Source of the DNA: Guyparkeria halophila
GTDB lineage: Bacteria > Pseudomonadota > Gammaproteobacteria > Halothiobacillales > Halothiobacillaceae
Direction of reading: 5' to 3'
Length of the DNA: 64,000 bases
Assembly: GCF_034479635.1 (NCBI RefSeq)
Contig: NZ_CP140153.1
Location: 7,501-71,500 of the forward strand
Shown: piece after piece, positions 1 to 8,978 of the stretch
How the letters are laid out: each line of letters starts with the position of its first letter
Position numbering within the stretch: position 1 is the stretch's first letter
Translations under genes and position numbers: made by a program
The notes under the pieces: model-generated
The model's database searches: none
The model's input: the letters and a program-made list of their open reading frames with translations, nothing else
Told to the model about the DNA's origin: nothing

Positions 1-1
1 C

Positions 2-1066
2 AAGGTGCTAGACCTCGGTGACGAGGCCCGTCGCCTGGAACGCATTCGCCCGGGCGACAAGCTCGTGCTGATGATGGACGACGCCGAACAGTTCGCCGGA
101 CTGAAATACGACCTCAGCAGCGAGAGCGAGCTTTCCATCTTCCGCAGCGAGGGCGACCAGCTGGTGGCCGAGATCACCGACCTGCCCAGCGAGACCCGGC
201 TGGTCTCCGCCGGCGGGACCATCAAGGGCTCGCTTTACCAGTCCGCCATCGCAACGGGCGTTCCCCCCGCGCAAATCATGCAATTGGCCGAGGTCTTCGG
301 CTGGAAGGTGGATTTTCTGCGCGACGTGCGGGATGGCGACCAGTTCCGCCTGATCTACGAGGTGCGCGAACGCGAGGGCGAGCGTCTCGGGACCGGCCAG
401 CTCGTCGCCGCCGAGTTCGTCAATCGCGGCGAGCGGGTCCAGGCCGTGCGCTACACCTCGCCCGACGGGACGAGCGGCTACTACGAACCCGATGGCAGCA
501 GCCTCGAGCGCGGTTTCCTGCGCTACCCGGTGGAGTTCTCCCGCATCAGCTCGAACTTCAACCCCAAGCGACTGCACCCGATTCACAACACCGTCCGTCC
601 GCACAATGGCGTGGACCTCGCCGCCCCGACCGGCACACCGGTCAAGTCCGCCGCCTCCGGCCGCGTTACCTTCGTCGGCTGGAAGCACGGCTACGGCAAG
701 GTGGTCCAGGTACGGCACGACGCCAAGCACGAAACCCTCTACGCGCACCTGTCCGGCTTCAAGGGCAACCTCAAGCGCGGCGCGAGCATCGACAAGGGCA
801 CCACCATCGGCTTTGTGGGCATGACGGGCGCCGCCACGGGGCCGCACCTCCACTACGAATTCAAGGTCCACGGCAAGGCGCTCGATCCGCTCAAGGTGGA
901 CCTGCCGGAAGCGAACCCGATCGCCTCGAAGGACCGCAAGGATTTCATCGCCCGGACGCGCGGATCGCTTGAGGAACTGGCCCGCATCGAGGTCGACGTG
1001 GCAGGCGAGCAGCCGGTTCACCTGGCCCGCAACGAGCGTGTCGCCCACGAATCACGTGACGACTGA
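2..1066 (+). CDS. M23 family metallopeptidase (murein endopeptidase), 5' partial
   Basis: Zinc-dependent peptidoglycan peptidase of the LytM/M23 type, expected to cut murein cross-links in the periplasm. The frame is open to the window edge, so the N-terminus (signal or membrane anchor, perhaps a LysM domain) is missing. Counting from the GTG at position 5, the LytM metal ligands are visible as H200 and D204 (HNGVDLAAPTG) and H281/H283 (GPHLHYEF). The preceding segment (about residues 60-160) resembles the OapA/MepM-type domain before the catalytic part. The stop overlaps the likely GTG start of anmK, so the two cell-wall genes look co-translated. MepM or a close relative is the best guess; the exact subfamily is not certain. 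Confidence 0.85.
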   Translation, partial: KVLDLGDEARRLERIRPGDKLVLMMDDAEQFAGLKYDLSSESELSIFRSEGDQLVAEITDLPSETRLVSAGGTIKGSLYQSAIATGVPPAQIMQLAEVFGWKVDFLRDVRDGDQFRLIYEVREREGERLGTGQLVAAEFVNRGERVQAVRYTSPDGTSGYYEPDGSSLERGFLRYPVEFSRISSNFNPKRLHPIHNTVRPHNGVDLAAPTGTPVKSAASGRVTFVGWKHGYGKVVQVRHDAKHETLYAHLSGFKGNLKRGASIDKGTTIGFVGMTGAATGPHLHYEFKVHGKALDPLKVDLPEANPIASKDRKDFIARTRGSLEELARIEVDVAGEQPVHLARNERVAHESRDD

Positions 1067-2240
1067 TCCGGACCGGAACCGCCCCGACGACGGCGGCGAG
1101 CTCTTCATCGGGGCGATGACGGGCACCAGCATCGACGCACTCGACCTGTGCCTTTGCGACTTCTCCGGTTCGCTCCCCCGCCTGATTGCCCACCACCAAG
1201 AGCCGCTGGACGCCAAACTGACCGCCCAGTTGAAACGACTGGCCCAAGGCGTCAACGGCGCGGCAGACCAGGCCCCGCCGGCGCCCGCGATCGACGCCAT
1301 CGACCTGTTGGGCATGGCCGATCGTCGGCTGGCCGAGACCACGGCGGCAGGCGTCGCCCGGCTTCTAGAGCAGGCCGACCTGCCGGCAACGGCGATCCGG
1401 GCAATCGGCTCGCATGGTCAGACCGTGCGCCACCGACCGAATTGGCGGGACGCCGCCTTCACCCTGCAACTGGGCGATCCCAGCCGCATCGCCGAGCTCA
1501 CCGGCATTACCGTGGCCGCCGACTTCCGTCGCCGCGACCTGGCCGCCGGCGGCCAGGGCGCCCCGCTGGCGCCGCCGGCCCACGCGGCCCTGTTCCCGCC
1601 CGGCCCCGAGGGGCGGATCGTGATCAATCTGGGCGGGATCGCCAACGCCTCGATATTGCACCCCGGCCGGGAGCCCATCGGCCTGGACACCGGCCCGGCC
1701 AACACCCTGATGGATGCCTGGCACAGCCGCCACCGGCCGGCCCCGTTCGACCGGGACGGCCAATGGGCTGCCAGCGGGACGGCACACCCCGCTCTGCTTG
1801 AGCAACTCCTGATCGAATCGTTCTTCACGGCCCCCGCCCCGAAATCCACCGGACCGGAACAGTTCAACCTCGATTGGCTGGAACGACTGGGCGGGCAGTG
1901 GCTCGAGGTACTCCCGGCCGAGGACGTCCAGGCCACCCTGCTTGAACTGACGGTCGAGAGCATCGCCCGAGCCCTGTCGCCCTGGCAGGCCGAACAACCG
2001 GGCATGCCGATCACGCTGTGCGGCGGCGGGGCTTACAACGGGCGACTGGTCAAGCGACTGGGCGAGCGGCTGGCCGCGCCGGTGGAAAGCAGTGCGGCAC
2101 TGGGCCTGGCGCCGGAATGCGTGGAGGGGGCCGCGTTTGCGTGGCTGGCCCGCCAGTTGCTGAGCGGCCAACCCGCCAACGCCCCCAGCGTGACTGGCGC
2201 GGCCGGGCCGCGCCTGCTGGGTGGCATCTACCCGGCCTGA
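1056..2240 (+). CDS. anmK: anhydro-N-acetylmuramic acid kinase
   Basis: Phosphorylates and opens 1,6-anhydro-MurNAc during cell-wall recycling, giving MurNAc-6-phosphate in the cytoplasm. Family motifs are present: GAMTGTSIDALDL near the N-terminus, IGSHGQTVRHRP, NLGGIANAS, GLDTGPANTLMD and CGGGAYNGRLVKRL. At about 394 aa it is slightly longer than E. coli AnmK. I chose the GTG at 1056, which overlaps the stop of the upstream M23 peptidase, because the longer open frame (from 969) lies inside that gene. The pairing with a murein hydrolase fits a peptidoglycan turnover operon. It converges with the citrate synthase gene, with only about 27 bp between the stops. Confidence 0.93.
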   Translation: MTTDPDRNRPDDGGELFIGAMTGTSIDALDLCLCDFSGSLPRLIAHHQEPLDAKLTAQLKRLAQGVNGAADQAPPAPAIDAIDLLGMADRRLAETTAAGVARLLEQADLPATAIRAIGSHGQTVRHRPNWRDAAFTLQLGDPSRIAELTGITVAADFRRRDLAAGGQGAPLAPPAHAALFPPGPEGRIVINLGGIANASILHPGREPIGLDTGPANTLMDAWHSRHRPAPFDRDGQWAASGTAHPALLEQLLIESFFTAPAPKSTGPEQFNLDWLERLGGQWLEVLPAEDVQATLLELTVESIARALSPWQAEQPGMPITLCGGGAYNGRLVKRLGERLAAPVESSAALGLAPECVEGAAFAWLARQLLSGQPANAPSVTGAAGPRLLGGIYPA

Positions 2241-2267
2241 ATCGACCGGATCCTCAGCAGAGATCGA

Positions 2268-3422
2268 TCAGCGGGCGCCGATCGAGCGGTAGTCGCGCGG
2301 GCTTTCACCGACGTATACCTGGGTGGGACGATAGATGCGGTTGTTCGCGATCTGCTCCTTCCAGTGCGCCAGCCAGCCGGCCGTGCGCGAGATGGCGAAG
2401 ATCGGCGTGAACTGATCACGCGGGATGCCAAGCTCGGCGTACAGCAGACCGGAATAGAAATCGACGTTCGGGTAGACACCCTTGCCGGCCAGGTGTTCGG
2501 CCGCCTGGGTCTCAAGCTCGCGGGCAATCTCGTAGAGCGGCGAGAGCTGGCCACCGCGGTGCTCGCGCAGCTGCTCGAGCAGCCCCTGCAGGATGTCGGC
2601 GCGCGGGTCCTTGACCTTGTACTCGCGGTGACCAAAGCCCCAGATCACCTCCTTGTTGGCCAGCTTCTGCTCCAGCCAGGGCGTGACGTTCTCGACCGAA
2701 CCGATCTCGTCGAGCATCGCCAGCACGCGCTGGTTGGCCCCACCGTGCAGCGGCCCCGCCAGCGTGCCGATCGCCGAGGCGACCACCAGATTCGGCGGCG
2801 CGAGTGTCGAACCGCAGACCAGCGAGGCGAAGGTCGAGGCATTGAGCGTGTGCTCGGCGTGCAGGATCAGGCAGGCATCCATGATGCGCGCCTCGATCGG
2901 GTCGGGCTCGCGCTCGGTCATCATGTACAGGAAGTTCTCCGCGTAGGAGAGATCGGCGCGCGGCGCGACCGGGTCGTCACCCTTGCGGATATGCTCCCAC
3001 ATGGCCACGAGCGTGGACATGCTCGAGAGGATCTTGACGATCATCTGCTCGACGAATTCGCTGTCGGCATTGACGCCGTTGGCCGTCATGCGCTCCTGCC
3101 CCGGGTAGAACATGCCGAGACTGGCCACGCAGGTCTGCAGCGCCTCCATCGGGTGCCCGTCGATGGGCAGGAACTTCATGATGTCGCGCACGTTGTATTT
3201 CACGCGGCGGTTGCGACGCAGGTCGGCGTCGAACTCGGCCAGCTCGAGCGCCGTGGGCAGATCACCGTGGATCAGCACCCACGCGGTTTCCTCGAACGTG
3301 CTCTGGCGGGCCAGATCCACGATGCGATAACCACGGTAGGTCAGCAGCCCGGCCTGACCATCCAGATACGAAATGGCAGACTGCGCCGCCGGCACACCCT
3401 GCAAACCCGGTACGAAATCCAT
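2268..3422 (-). CDS. gltA: citrate synthase
   Basis: Condenses oxaloacetate and acetyl-CoA to citrate at the entry of the TCA cycle. The catalytic triad of the family is visible: His in GPLHGGANQRV (about residue 226), His in WGFGHREYKVKD (about 265) and Asp in NVDFYSGLLY (about 321). At 384 aa it belongs to the short, dimeric citrate/2-methylcitrate synthase type rather than the ~430-aa E. coli GltA type, so methylcitrate synthase activity cannot be excluded. No prp genes are nearby, which favours citrate synthase. The ATG at 3422 is preferred over an in-frame TTG two codons upstream. It lies downstream of erpA in the same direction. Confidence 0.88.
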   Translation of the reverse strand: MDFVPGLQGVPAAQSAISYLDGQAGLLTYRGYRIVDLARQSTFEETAWVLIHGDLPTALELAEFDADLRRNRRVKYNVRDIMKFLPIDGHPMEALQTCVASLGMFYPGQERMTANGVNADSEFVEQMIVKILSSMSTLVAMWEHIRKGDDPVAPRADLSYAENFLYMMTEREPDPIEARIMDACLILHAEHTLNASTFASLVCGSTLAPPNLVVASAIGTLAGPLHGGANQRVLAMLDEIGSVENVTPWLEQKLANKEVIWGFGHREYKVKDPRADILQGLLEQLREHRGGQLSPLYEIARELETQAAEHLAGKGVYPNVDFYSGLLYAELGIPRDQFTPIFAISRTAGWLAHWKEQIANNRIYRPTQVYVGESPRDYRSIGAR

Positions 3423-3456
3423 CGACAACGCCTTGTAATAACCCTGACAAACGCGA

Positions 3457-3477
3457 GACGCGGGCGATGCCCGCGTC
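3457..3477 (-). terminator. hairpin between erpA and citrate synthase
   Basis: Perfect 9-bp inverted repeat (GACGCGGGC, 3-nt loop, complement) just downstream of the erpA stop. The U-tract on the minus strand is poor (TTTG), so it may be a weak terminator or an mRNA processing hairpin separating erpA from the citrate synthase gene. Confidence 0.45.
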
Positions 3478-3493
3478 CTGACCCATTACCCAA

Positions 3494-3868
3494 TCAGATC
3501 GAGAACGAGGAACCGCAGCCGCAGGTGGTCGCGGCATTGGGGTTGCGGATCACGAACTGCGCACCGGAGACATCTTCCTTGTAATCGATCTCGGCACCCT
3601 CGAGGTACTGGATGCTCATCGGATCGACCAGCAGGGTTACGCCCGAGCGCTCCACCGCCGTGTCGTCCGGCTGGACCTCTTCCTCGAACATGAAGCCGTA
3701 CTGGAAGCCGGAACAGCCGCCGCCCGTGATGAACACGCGCAGCTTGAGCTCCGGGTTGCCCTCTTCCTCGATCAGTGACTGGACCTTGTTCGCCGCATTT
3801 TCGGTAAAGACCAGCGGCGTGGCTTCGGTGGCCGGCTCGGCCACCATGGTGTCGGTTGCGTCAACCAT
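3494..3868 (-). CDS. erpA: iron-sulfur cluster insertion protein ErpA
   Basis: A-type carrier that delivers Fe-S clusters to apo-proteins, for example IspG/IspH and respiratory enzymes. The three cluster-binding cysteines of the family are present: C52 in GGGCSGF, and C116 and C118 in TTCGCGSSF near the C-terminus. The 124-aa length assumes the ATG at 3868, which has a GAGG ribosome-binding site 8 bp upstream; an in-frame GTG at 3877 sits directly on that site and is less likely. The gene stands alone, with an R1 inverted-repeat element in its upstream region. The acidic, Thr-rich N-terminal ~18 residues are an extension relative to E. coli ErpA. Confidence 0.93.
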   Translation of the reverse strand: MVDATDTMVAEPATEATPLVFTENAANKVQSLIEEEGNPELKLRVFITGGGCSGFQYGFMFEEEVQPDDTAVERSGVTLLVDPMSIQYLEGAEIDYKEDVSGAQFVIRNPNAATTCGCGSSFSI

Positions 3869-3976
3869 CGCGTTCACCTCAATCGATTGCGCGCCCGCTC
3901 GGCGGAAAAATACCGTTGCCGAGCGGCAAACTCACAGTCTATCAGACCATTGGCGAATGCATGCGAGCCGGCACTG

Positions 3977-4154
3977 GGGAATCTTTGCACGATTCGATAG
4001 TGCCTCTGCGGGACCGCCAAGGGCCCAGTGGCAAGGCGCAGCCCGCCGTGAACGGCTGCGTCCTTCACAAGGGCTGCAACACCGCAAATGGGGCCTTGGC
4101 GGCTCGCCCGAACGGGGTTCGCCAGAGGCGCCATCGAATCGTGCAGAGGTTCCC
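3977..4154. repeat. R1 inverted-repeat element, copy 1
   Basis: A 178-bp foldback element between erpA and argC. The outer arms (3977-4008 and 4123-4154) are 32 bp and match at 28 positions; both contain TGCACGATTCGAT and end in GCCTCTG. A nested inner inverted repeat (CCGCCAAGGGCCC near 4014 against GGGGCCTTGGCGG near 4091) lies inside. The right end abuts the argC stop codon (4154-4156). No coding potential is recognisable. Copy 2 (16688-16774) shares the outer arms but lacks the inner core, and copy 3 (31060-31336) has the same outer logic with a different core. This looks like a MITE-like or REP-like element. Confidence 0.75.
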
Positions 4155-5188
4155 TAGGGCGACAGGGCGACCAGCTCGAGCCCGGCCGGCTCGTCGCAAC
4201 CGAGCATCAGGTTCATGTTCTGCACGGCCTGCCCGGCGGCGCCCTTGACCAGGTTGTCGATCACGCTGGAAACCACCAGCATCGGCCCGTCGAGCGGCCG
4301 GTGCACGGCCATGCGGCAGATGTTGTTGCCGCGCACGCTGCGGGTTTCCGGGTGGCTGTTCGGCGGCATGACGTCGACGAACGGCTCCTCGGCATAGTAG
4401 CGCTCGTAGAGCCGCTGCACATTCTCGCCCGGTTCGCCCTGCAGCGGCAGGTAGACGGTCGACTCGATCCCCCGGACCATCGGCACCAGGTGCGGCACGA
4501 AGGTCAGGCCGATCTCGCGCTCGGCGATGGTGGTCAACGTCTGGCGAATCTCCGGCTGGTGGCGGTGACCGGCGGCGGCGTAGGTGCGCACGCTCTCGCC
4601 CGCCTCGGCCAACAGCGTATGCACCGCGGCCGAACGACCGGCGCCGCTGGCGCCCGACTTGGTGTCCGCCACGATCTGGCCGTGATCGACCCAGTCCAGC
4701 CCCATCAGCGGCAGCACGGCAAGGGTCGTCGCGGTCACATGGCAACCGGGATTGGCGACCAGCTGCGCGCCACGGATCTCGTCACGGTAAAGCTCGGGGA
4801 GCCCGTAGACGGCCTGTTCGACCCATTCCGGCGAGGCGTGCGTCATGCCATACCACTGCGACCAGACATCGAGATCCTTGAGGCGATAGTCGGCGGCCAG
4901 ATCGACCACCCGCACGCCTTGCTCGAGCAACGCCGGCGCCTCCTGCATCGCGATGCCGTTGGGCGTGGCGAAAAACACGAGATCACAACCGGCCAGGTCG
5001 GCATCACCCGGCTCGCTGAAGACCAGGTCCGTGTGACCGCGCAGGCTGGGATAGAGGTCGTCCACACGCCGACCGGCCTCGCCGCGCGAGGTCATCGCCA
5101 CCACCTCGACGTCCGGATGGTGGGCCAGCAGGCGCATCAGCTCGACACCGGTATACCCGGTGCCACCGACGATTCCGATCTTCTTCAT
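4154..5188 (-). CDS. argC: N-acetyl-gamma-glutamyl-phosphate reductase
   Basis: NADPH-dependent reduction of N-acetylglutamyl phosphate to the semialdehyde, third step of arginine synthesis. It has an N-terminal Rossmann motif GGTGYTG (residues 8-14), the catalytic cysteine C149 in [11 protein letters not shown], and the family segment [13 protein letters not shown]. The 344-aa length is typical. The chosen ATG (5188) starts MKKIGIVGG and has GAGGAG upstream; the longer open frame adds a non-conserved leader that would overlap the divergent channel gene. The stop codon touches the right arm of R1 copy 1. No other arg genes are adjacent. Confidence 0.95.
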   Translation of the reverse strand: MKKIGIVGGTGYTGVELMRLLAHHPDVEVVAMTSRGEAGRRVDDLYPSLRGHTDLVFSEPGDADLAGCDLVFFATPNGIAMQEAPALLEQGVRVVDLAADYRLKDLDVWSQWYGMTHASPEWVEQAVYGLPELYRDEIRGAQLVANPGCHVTATTLAVLPLMGLDWVDHGQIVADTKSGASGAGRSAAVHTLLAEAGESVRTYAAAGHRHQPEIRQTLTTIAEREIGLTFVPHLVPMVRGIESTVYLPLQGEPGENVQRLYERYYAEEPFVDVMPPNSHPETRSVRGNNICRMAVHRPLDGPMLVVSSVIDNLVKGAAGQAVQNMNLMLGCDEPAGLELVALSP

Positions 5189-5355
5189 GTCTTCGCTCGA
5201 CTCCTCGTGCTTGGGTACATCCGATCCGGCCCTGCCCTTCGGGCAACCGGCGTTCGAATCGGGTCGGCAATCGTGGCATATTAGCAGCGCCGTTGCGGCG
5301 GACCATCCGCCCGCCCGATTCATCACCGCTCTCTATTCTCCGGGAGGCCCGGCCC

Positions 5356-7371
5356 GTGACCGCTTTGCTCGCCCGCCTACAGGACTGGTTCGGCCGCCCG
5401 CTGAACCGGTTCATCGAGCGTCTGCGGCTTCGCCTGGCACAGCCGGATGCCCTGTTGCAGGTCACCCTGCTGGGCCTGATCGCCGGGCTGCTCGCCGCAC
5501 TGCTGGTGGTCGCCTTCCGACTGGCGCTCGAGGGACTGCAGGTCTACGGCCTGGGGCTGCCGGGCGCGGAGCGCTACGAATCCCTGCCCGCCGAATGGCG
5601 ACTGCTGCTGCCGATCCTCGGCGCCCTGGTGCTGGGCCTGGCCTTTCACCTCTTGCCGTTCGGCATGCGCAACGTCGGCGTCGGCCACGTCATCATCCGG
5701 TTTCACCGCTTCGGCGCCGACATGCCCTGGCAGAACGCCGTGGTGCAGTTCGTCGCCGGCGTGTGGGGCCTGCTGATCGGCCTGACCGGCGGGCGGGAAG
5801 GCCCCGGCATCCACCTGGGCGCCTTCTCGGGCAGCCTGCTGGGACACAGCCTCGGCCTGCCGAACAACAGCGTGCGCACGCTGTCGGGCTGCGGGGTGGC
5901 CGCGGCCATCTCGGCGGCCTTCAATACGCCGTTGGCCGGCGTGATCTTCGCCCTCGAGGTGGTGATCAAGCAGTACACGCTAGCCAGTTTCCTGCCGGTC
6001 ATCCTCGCCTCCTCGATGGGCGCCCTGCTGGCCACGACCGTTTTCGGGCCGGAAACCCTGTTCACCATCGAGATCCATCACCAGATGTCGTTCTGGGAGG
6101 TACCCACCCTGCTGGCGTTGGGGCTGATCAGCGGCGCGATGGCTGCCGGCTACATCCAGATCGTCGAGGGCACCATTGCCCGCAGCTGGAACTGGCCGGT
6201 CTGGGCGCGATTTACCGCCGCCGGCGTGGCCACCGGCGCCATCGGCTTCTGGGTGCCGGAGATCCTCGGTATCGGCCACGACACCACGGACCTGGTCGCC
6301 GCCGCCGAGTTGACCCTGGGCGCCCTGCTGATCATCGCCGCGGCCAAGTGGCTGCTGGCCAGCATCACCGTGGGACTCGGCCTGCCGATTGGCACCATCG
6401 CGCCGGTACTGATGATCGGCGCGGTGGTCGGCGGTACCCTCGGTAGCCTGCTCTACCGTCTCGACCAGATCCCGCTCAACGACGTCGCCTTCTACACCGT
6501 GCTGGGCATGGGGGCGATGCTGGGCGCGACGCTCCAGGCGCCACTGGCCGCCCTGGCCGCGGTACTGGAACTCACCAGTGACACCGGCGCGATCCTGCCC
6601 GCCATGATCACCATCGTCGTCTCGGGGCTGGTCAGCCGCATGGTGTTCGGCAAGTCCGGCCTCTACGACGCGATCCTGCGCGCCAACGACCAGCAGATGC
6701 CGGGGCCGTCGCTGTGGTTCAACGGCGACAACATCGGCGTTTCGAGCATCATCGAGCGGCGCGTTGCCGAGGTGAACTGCCCCTGCAACCTCGCCCGGTT
6801 CGAACAGGCGCTCGAGGAGAAACCGGCCTGGCTGGTCATCCGCGACGAGAACCGCCAGGCGATGGGCGTGATCCGCTATGCCCCGGCCCGAGCGGCCTTC
6901 GACCAGGCCTTCAACCAGGCGCTGTTCGATGCCCAGACCCGGGCCGAACAGGCGGCACGGGAGGCCGAGGCCGAGGCCGAGGCCGACGCCGAGGCGCAAG
7001 CCAGCCGGGCATCGGCGGAAAACGAATCAGTCGCCGAAGACGAGGCCGCCCGCACCCCCGCCGATGCGATCGAGGGCGAGACCGCCACCACCGGCGCGCC
7101 GGCTGGCGGCGAAGACGCCGACTCGGGCATCGACCTGGATGCCCTGGCCAACCAGGTGCGCGAGGATGTCCTCCTCGACCCGGCAGAGATCAGCGGCTTC
7201 TACCAAGCCGCCGACGTCGAGGTCGGCTACACGCTGACCCAGGCGCAACGCGTGATGCGCGAGGAGGACGTCGGCGTACTGGTCGCCCGACGCATGCTCG
7301 GCTCGCCGCAGGCCCGCACCCTGGGCGTGATGACCGCCGCCATGCTGGAACAGGCGATTGTCGAACGTTGA
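5356..7371 (+). CDS. ClC-family chloride channel/transporter with long C-terminal extension
   Basis: Membrane Cl- channel or Cl-/H+ antiporter, 671 aa, with about ten hydrophobic segments. Start is the GTG at 5356 with GGAGG 9 bp upstream; counted this way the gating glutamate of the GREGP motif is E148. A second pore motif, GLPIGTIAP, lies near residues 342-350. The usual GSGIP selectivity segment is replaced by GVGHVI (near residue 115). After the membrane domain (about residue 460) comes a roughly 210-aa cytoplasmic part. It looks like degenerate CBS modules interrupted by an Ala/Glu-rich charged linker of EAEAEAEADAEAQ type (about residues 535-580). It is divergent from argC. Confidence 0.85.
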   Translation: MTALLARLQDWFGRPLNRFIERLRLRLAQPDALLQVTLLGLIAGLLAALLVVAFRLALEGLQVYGLGLPGAERYESLPAEWRLLLPILGALVLGLAFHLLPFGMRNVGVGHVIIRFHRFGADMPWQNAVVQFVAGVWGLLIGLTGGREGPGIHLGAFSGSLLGHSLGLPNNSVRTLSGCGVAAAISAAFNTPLAGVIFALEVVIKQYTLASFLPVILASSMGALLATTVFGPETLFTIEIHHQMSFWEVPTLLALGLISGAMAAGYIQIVEGTIARSWNWPVWARFTAAGVATGAIGFWVPEILGIGHDTTDLVAAAELTLGALLIIAAAKWLLASITVGLGLPIGTIAPVLMIGAVVGGTLGSLLYRLDQIPLNDVAFYTVLGMGAMLGATLQAPLAALAAVLELTSDTGAILPAMITIVVSGLVSRMVFGKSGLYDAILRANDQQMPGPSLWFNGDNIGVSSIIERRVAEVNCPCNLARFEQALEEKPAWLVIRDENRQAMGVIRYAPARAAFDQAFNQALFDAQTRAEQAAREAEAEAEADAEAQASRASAENESVAEDEAARTPADAIEGETATTGAPAGGEDADSGIDLDALANQVREDVLLDPAEISGFYQAADVEVGYTLTQAQRVMREEDVGVLVARRMLGSPQARTLGVMTAAMLEQAIVER

Positions 7372-7534
7372 CCTCGAAGGGCGTCCCGCGGAAACTTTGC
7401 TGCCTCGCGCCGGTCCATTTTGCTTGCACGCACCGGGCGCCTTTACCCAAAGACGCGTTGATCCAACAGGAATGCCGTTTCGGCTTGCCGGACCGCATCC
7501 CTATTCGACCTGGGCTTCCCAATGAGGGTTCGAC

Positions 7535-8095
7535 ATGACGCGACGTAACGATATTTCCCGCCGGGCCGACGCCGCCGCGGATCCGCAGCACGACACCTCA
7601 CGCCGCCGCCTGCTGCTGGGCGGGGCGGGGGCGCTGCTCACCCTGGGGCTGGGCGGCTGCCTGTCGGACAGCGGCCTGGCCCTTGAGGGCGTGACCGTGC
7701 AGGACCGCGACGGCAACCCGGTCGACTTGGCGTCGATCAAGGGCAAACCCACCCTGATCACCTTCTGGGCGACCACCTGCCCCGGCTGCGTCAAGGAAAT
7801 CCCGCACATCCAGGAACTGCACGACAAGTACGCCGATCGCGGCGTGAACGTCGTGGGGCTCGCTATGAGCTACGACCCGCTCGACCAGATCAACACGATG
7901 GTCGAAGAGCGCGACATGACCTATACCATCTGGCAGGACAAGGACGGCCGCGGCGCCGAAGCCTTCGGACCCGTACGCGTCACGCCGACGACCTTCATCC
8001 TCGATGCCCAGGCACGCATCGAGTTCCAGAAGATCGGCGTGTTCGACGTCGACCGGGTCGAGCGCACCCTCGACCAGCTGCTCGAATCGGCTTAA
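7535..8095 (+). CDS. TlpA/ResA-like thioredoxin-fold lipoprotein
   Basis: Periplasmic thiol-disulfide protein of the TlpA/ResA/AhpC-TSA group. The N-terminus carries a twin-arginine-like SRRRLLLGG followed by a lipobox ending LGGC (Cys42), so it is probably a membrane-anchored lipoprotein. The redox pair is CPGC in FWATTCPGCVKE, and the cis-Pro position is seen in RVTPTTFILD. Such proteins reduce apocytochrome c or act in copper and sulfur redox chemistry. No ccm genes are adjacent, so the partner is unknown. About 160 bp separate it from the ClC gene with nothing recognisable in between, and an intrinsic terminator follows. Confidence 0.82.
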   Translation: MTRRNDISRRADAAADPQHDTSRRRLLLGGAGALLTLGLGGCLSDSGLALEGVTVQDRDGNPVDLASIKGKPTLITFWATTCPGCVKEIPHIQELHDKYADRGVNVVGLAMSYDPLDQINTMVEERDMTYTIWQDKDGRGAEAFGPVRVTPTTFILDAQARIEFQKIGVFDVDRVERTLDQLLESA

Positions 8096-8119
8096 GGCTC
8101 CTCGCCCCACGCACTCCGA

Positions 8120-8143
8120 CGCCCCGCGATCCGGGGCGTTTTT
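8120..8143 (+). terminator. intrinsic terminator after the TlpA-like gene
   Basis: GC-rich hairpin (CGCCCCG, loop CGAT-like, CGGGGCG) followed by five T residues, 25 bp after the stop codon. It separates this gene from map. Confidence 0.85.
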
Positions 8144-8215
8144 CGTTACACTGGGAGTCTTTGCGCGCGGCCGGTTGCCGCGGCGGACACAGTCAGGGGA
8201 GCCCGTTGCCAGGTC

Positions 8216-8974
8216 ATGAACATTTCCATCAAGACCCCCGAGGAAATCGAGAAGATCCGCATCGCCAGCAAGCTTGCCGCCGAGGTGCTGGTACTGCTGC
8301 GCGAACACGTCAAGGCTGGCGTGACCACCGGCGAACTCAACGAGATCGCCCACAAGCACATCACCGAGGTGCAGGGCGGCACGCCGGCCACGCTTGGCTA
8401 CCACGGCTTTCCCGCCTCGATCTGCACCTCGCTGAACCACCAGGTCTGCCACGGCATCCCGGCCGACAAGACCCTGCGCGACGGCGACATCCTCAATATC
8501 GACGTCACCGTGATCAAGGACGGCTGGCATGGCGACACCTCGGCGATGTACACCGTCGGCAAGCCGTCCGTGCGTGCGCAGCGCCTGATCGACGTCACCC
8601 ATGAGGCGATGATGAAGGGCATCGAGACGGTCCGCCCCGACGCCACCCTGGGCGACATCGGCCACGCCATCCAGAGCCATGCCGAGGCCAGCGGCTTTTC
8701 CGTGGTGCGCGAATACTGCGGCCACGGCATCGGCCGCAACTTCCACGAGGACCCGCAGGTGGTCCACTACGGCAACCCGGGCGAAGGCGTGCGCCTCAAG
8801 GAAGGCATGGTCTTCACCATCGAGCCGATGATCAACGCCGGCAAGAAGGAGATCAAACTGCTCGGGGACGGCTGGACGGTGGTCACCAAGGACCACTCGC
8901 TGTCGGCGCAATGGGAGCACACGATCGCCGTGACCGCGGACGGATTCGACATCCTCACCCAACCGCCTGCCTGA
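8216..8974 (+). CDS. map: methionine aminopeptidase, type I
   Basis: Removes the N-terminal Met from nascent proteins; dinuclear metal enzyme. Family signatures are clear: YHGFPASICTSLNHQVCHG, the metal ligands D96 and D107 (NIDVTVIKDGWHGDTS), H170 in CGHGIGRNFHED, and glutamates in FTIEPM and the C-terminal WEHTIAVT. At 252 aa it is the short bacterial type Ia form. It is followed 4 bp later by glnD. The map-glnD order is common in gammaproteobacteria, where map often lies next to rpsB; rpsB is absent here. Confidence 0.96.
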   Translation: MNISIKTPEEIEKIRIASKLAAEVLVLLREHVKAGVTTGELNEIAHKHITEVQGGTPATLGYHGFPASICTSLNHQVCHGIPADKTLRDGDILNIDVTVIKDGWHGDTSAMYTVGKPSVRAQRLIDVTHEAMMKGIETVRPDATLGDIGHAIQSHAEASGFSVVREYCGHGIGRNFHEDPQVVHYGNPGEGVRLKEGMVFTIEPMINAGKKEIKLLGDGWTVVTKDHSLSAQWEHTIAVTADGFDILTQPPA

Positions 8975-8978
8975 TCCC

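Noticed and set aside
7372-7534. Possible small gene or R2 remnant between the ClC gene and the TlpA-like gene
   Set aside because: GACCTCGAA occurs near 7370 but the rest of the R2 ends and interior are missing; no open frame with a ribosome-binding site was found.
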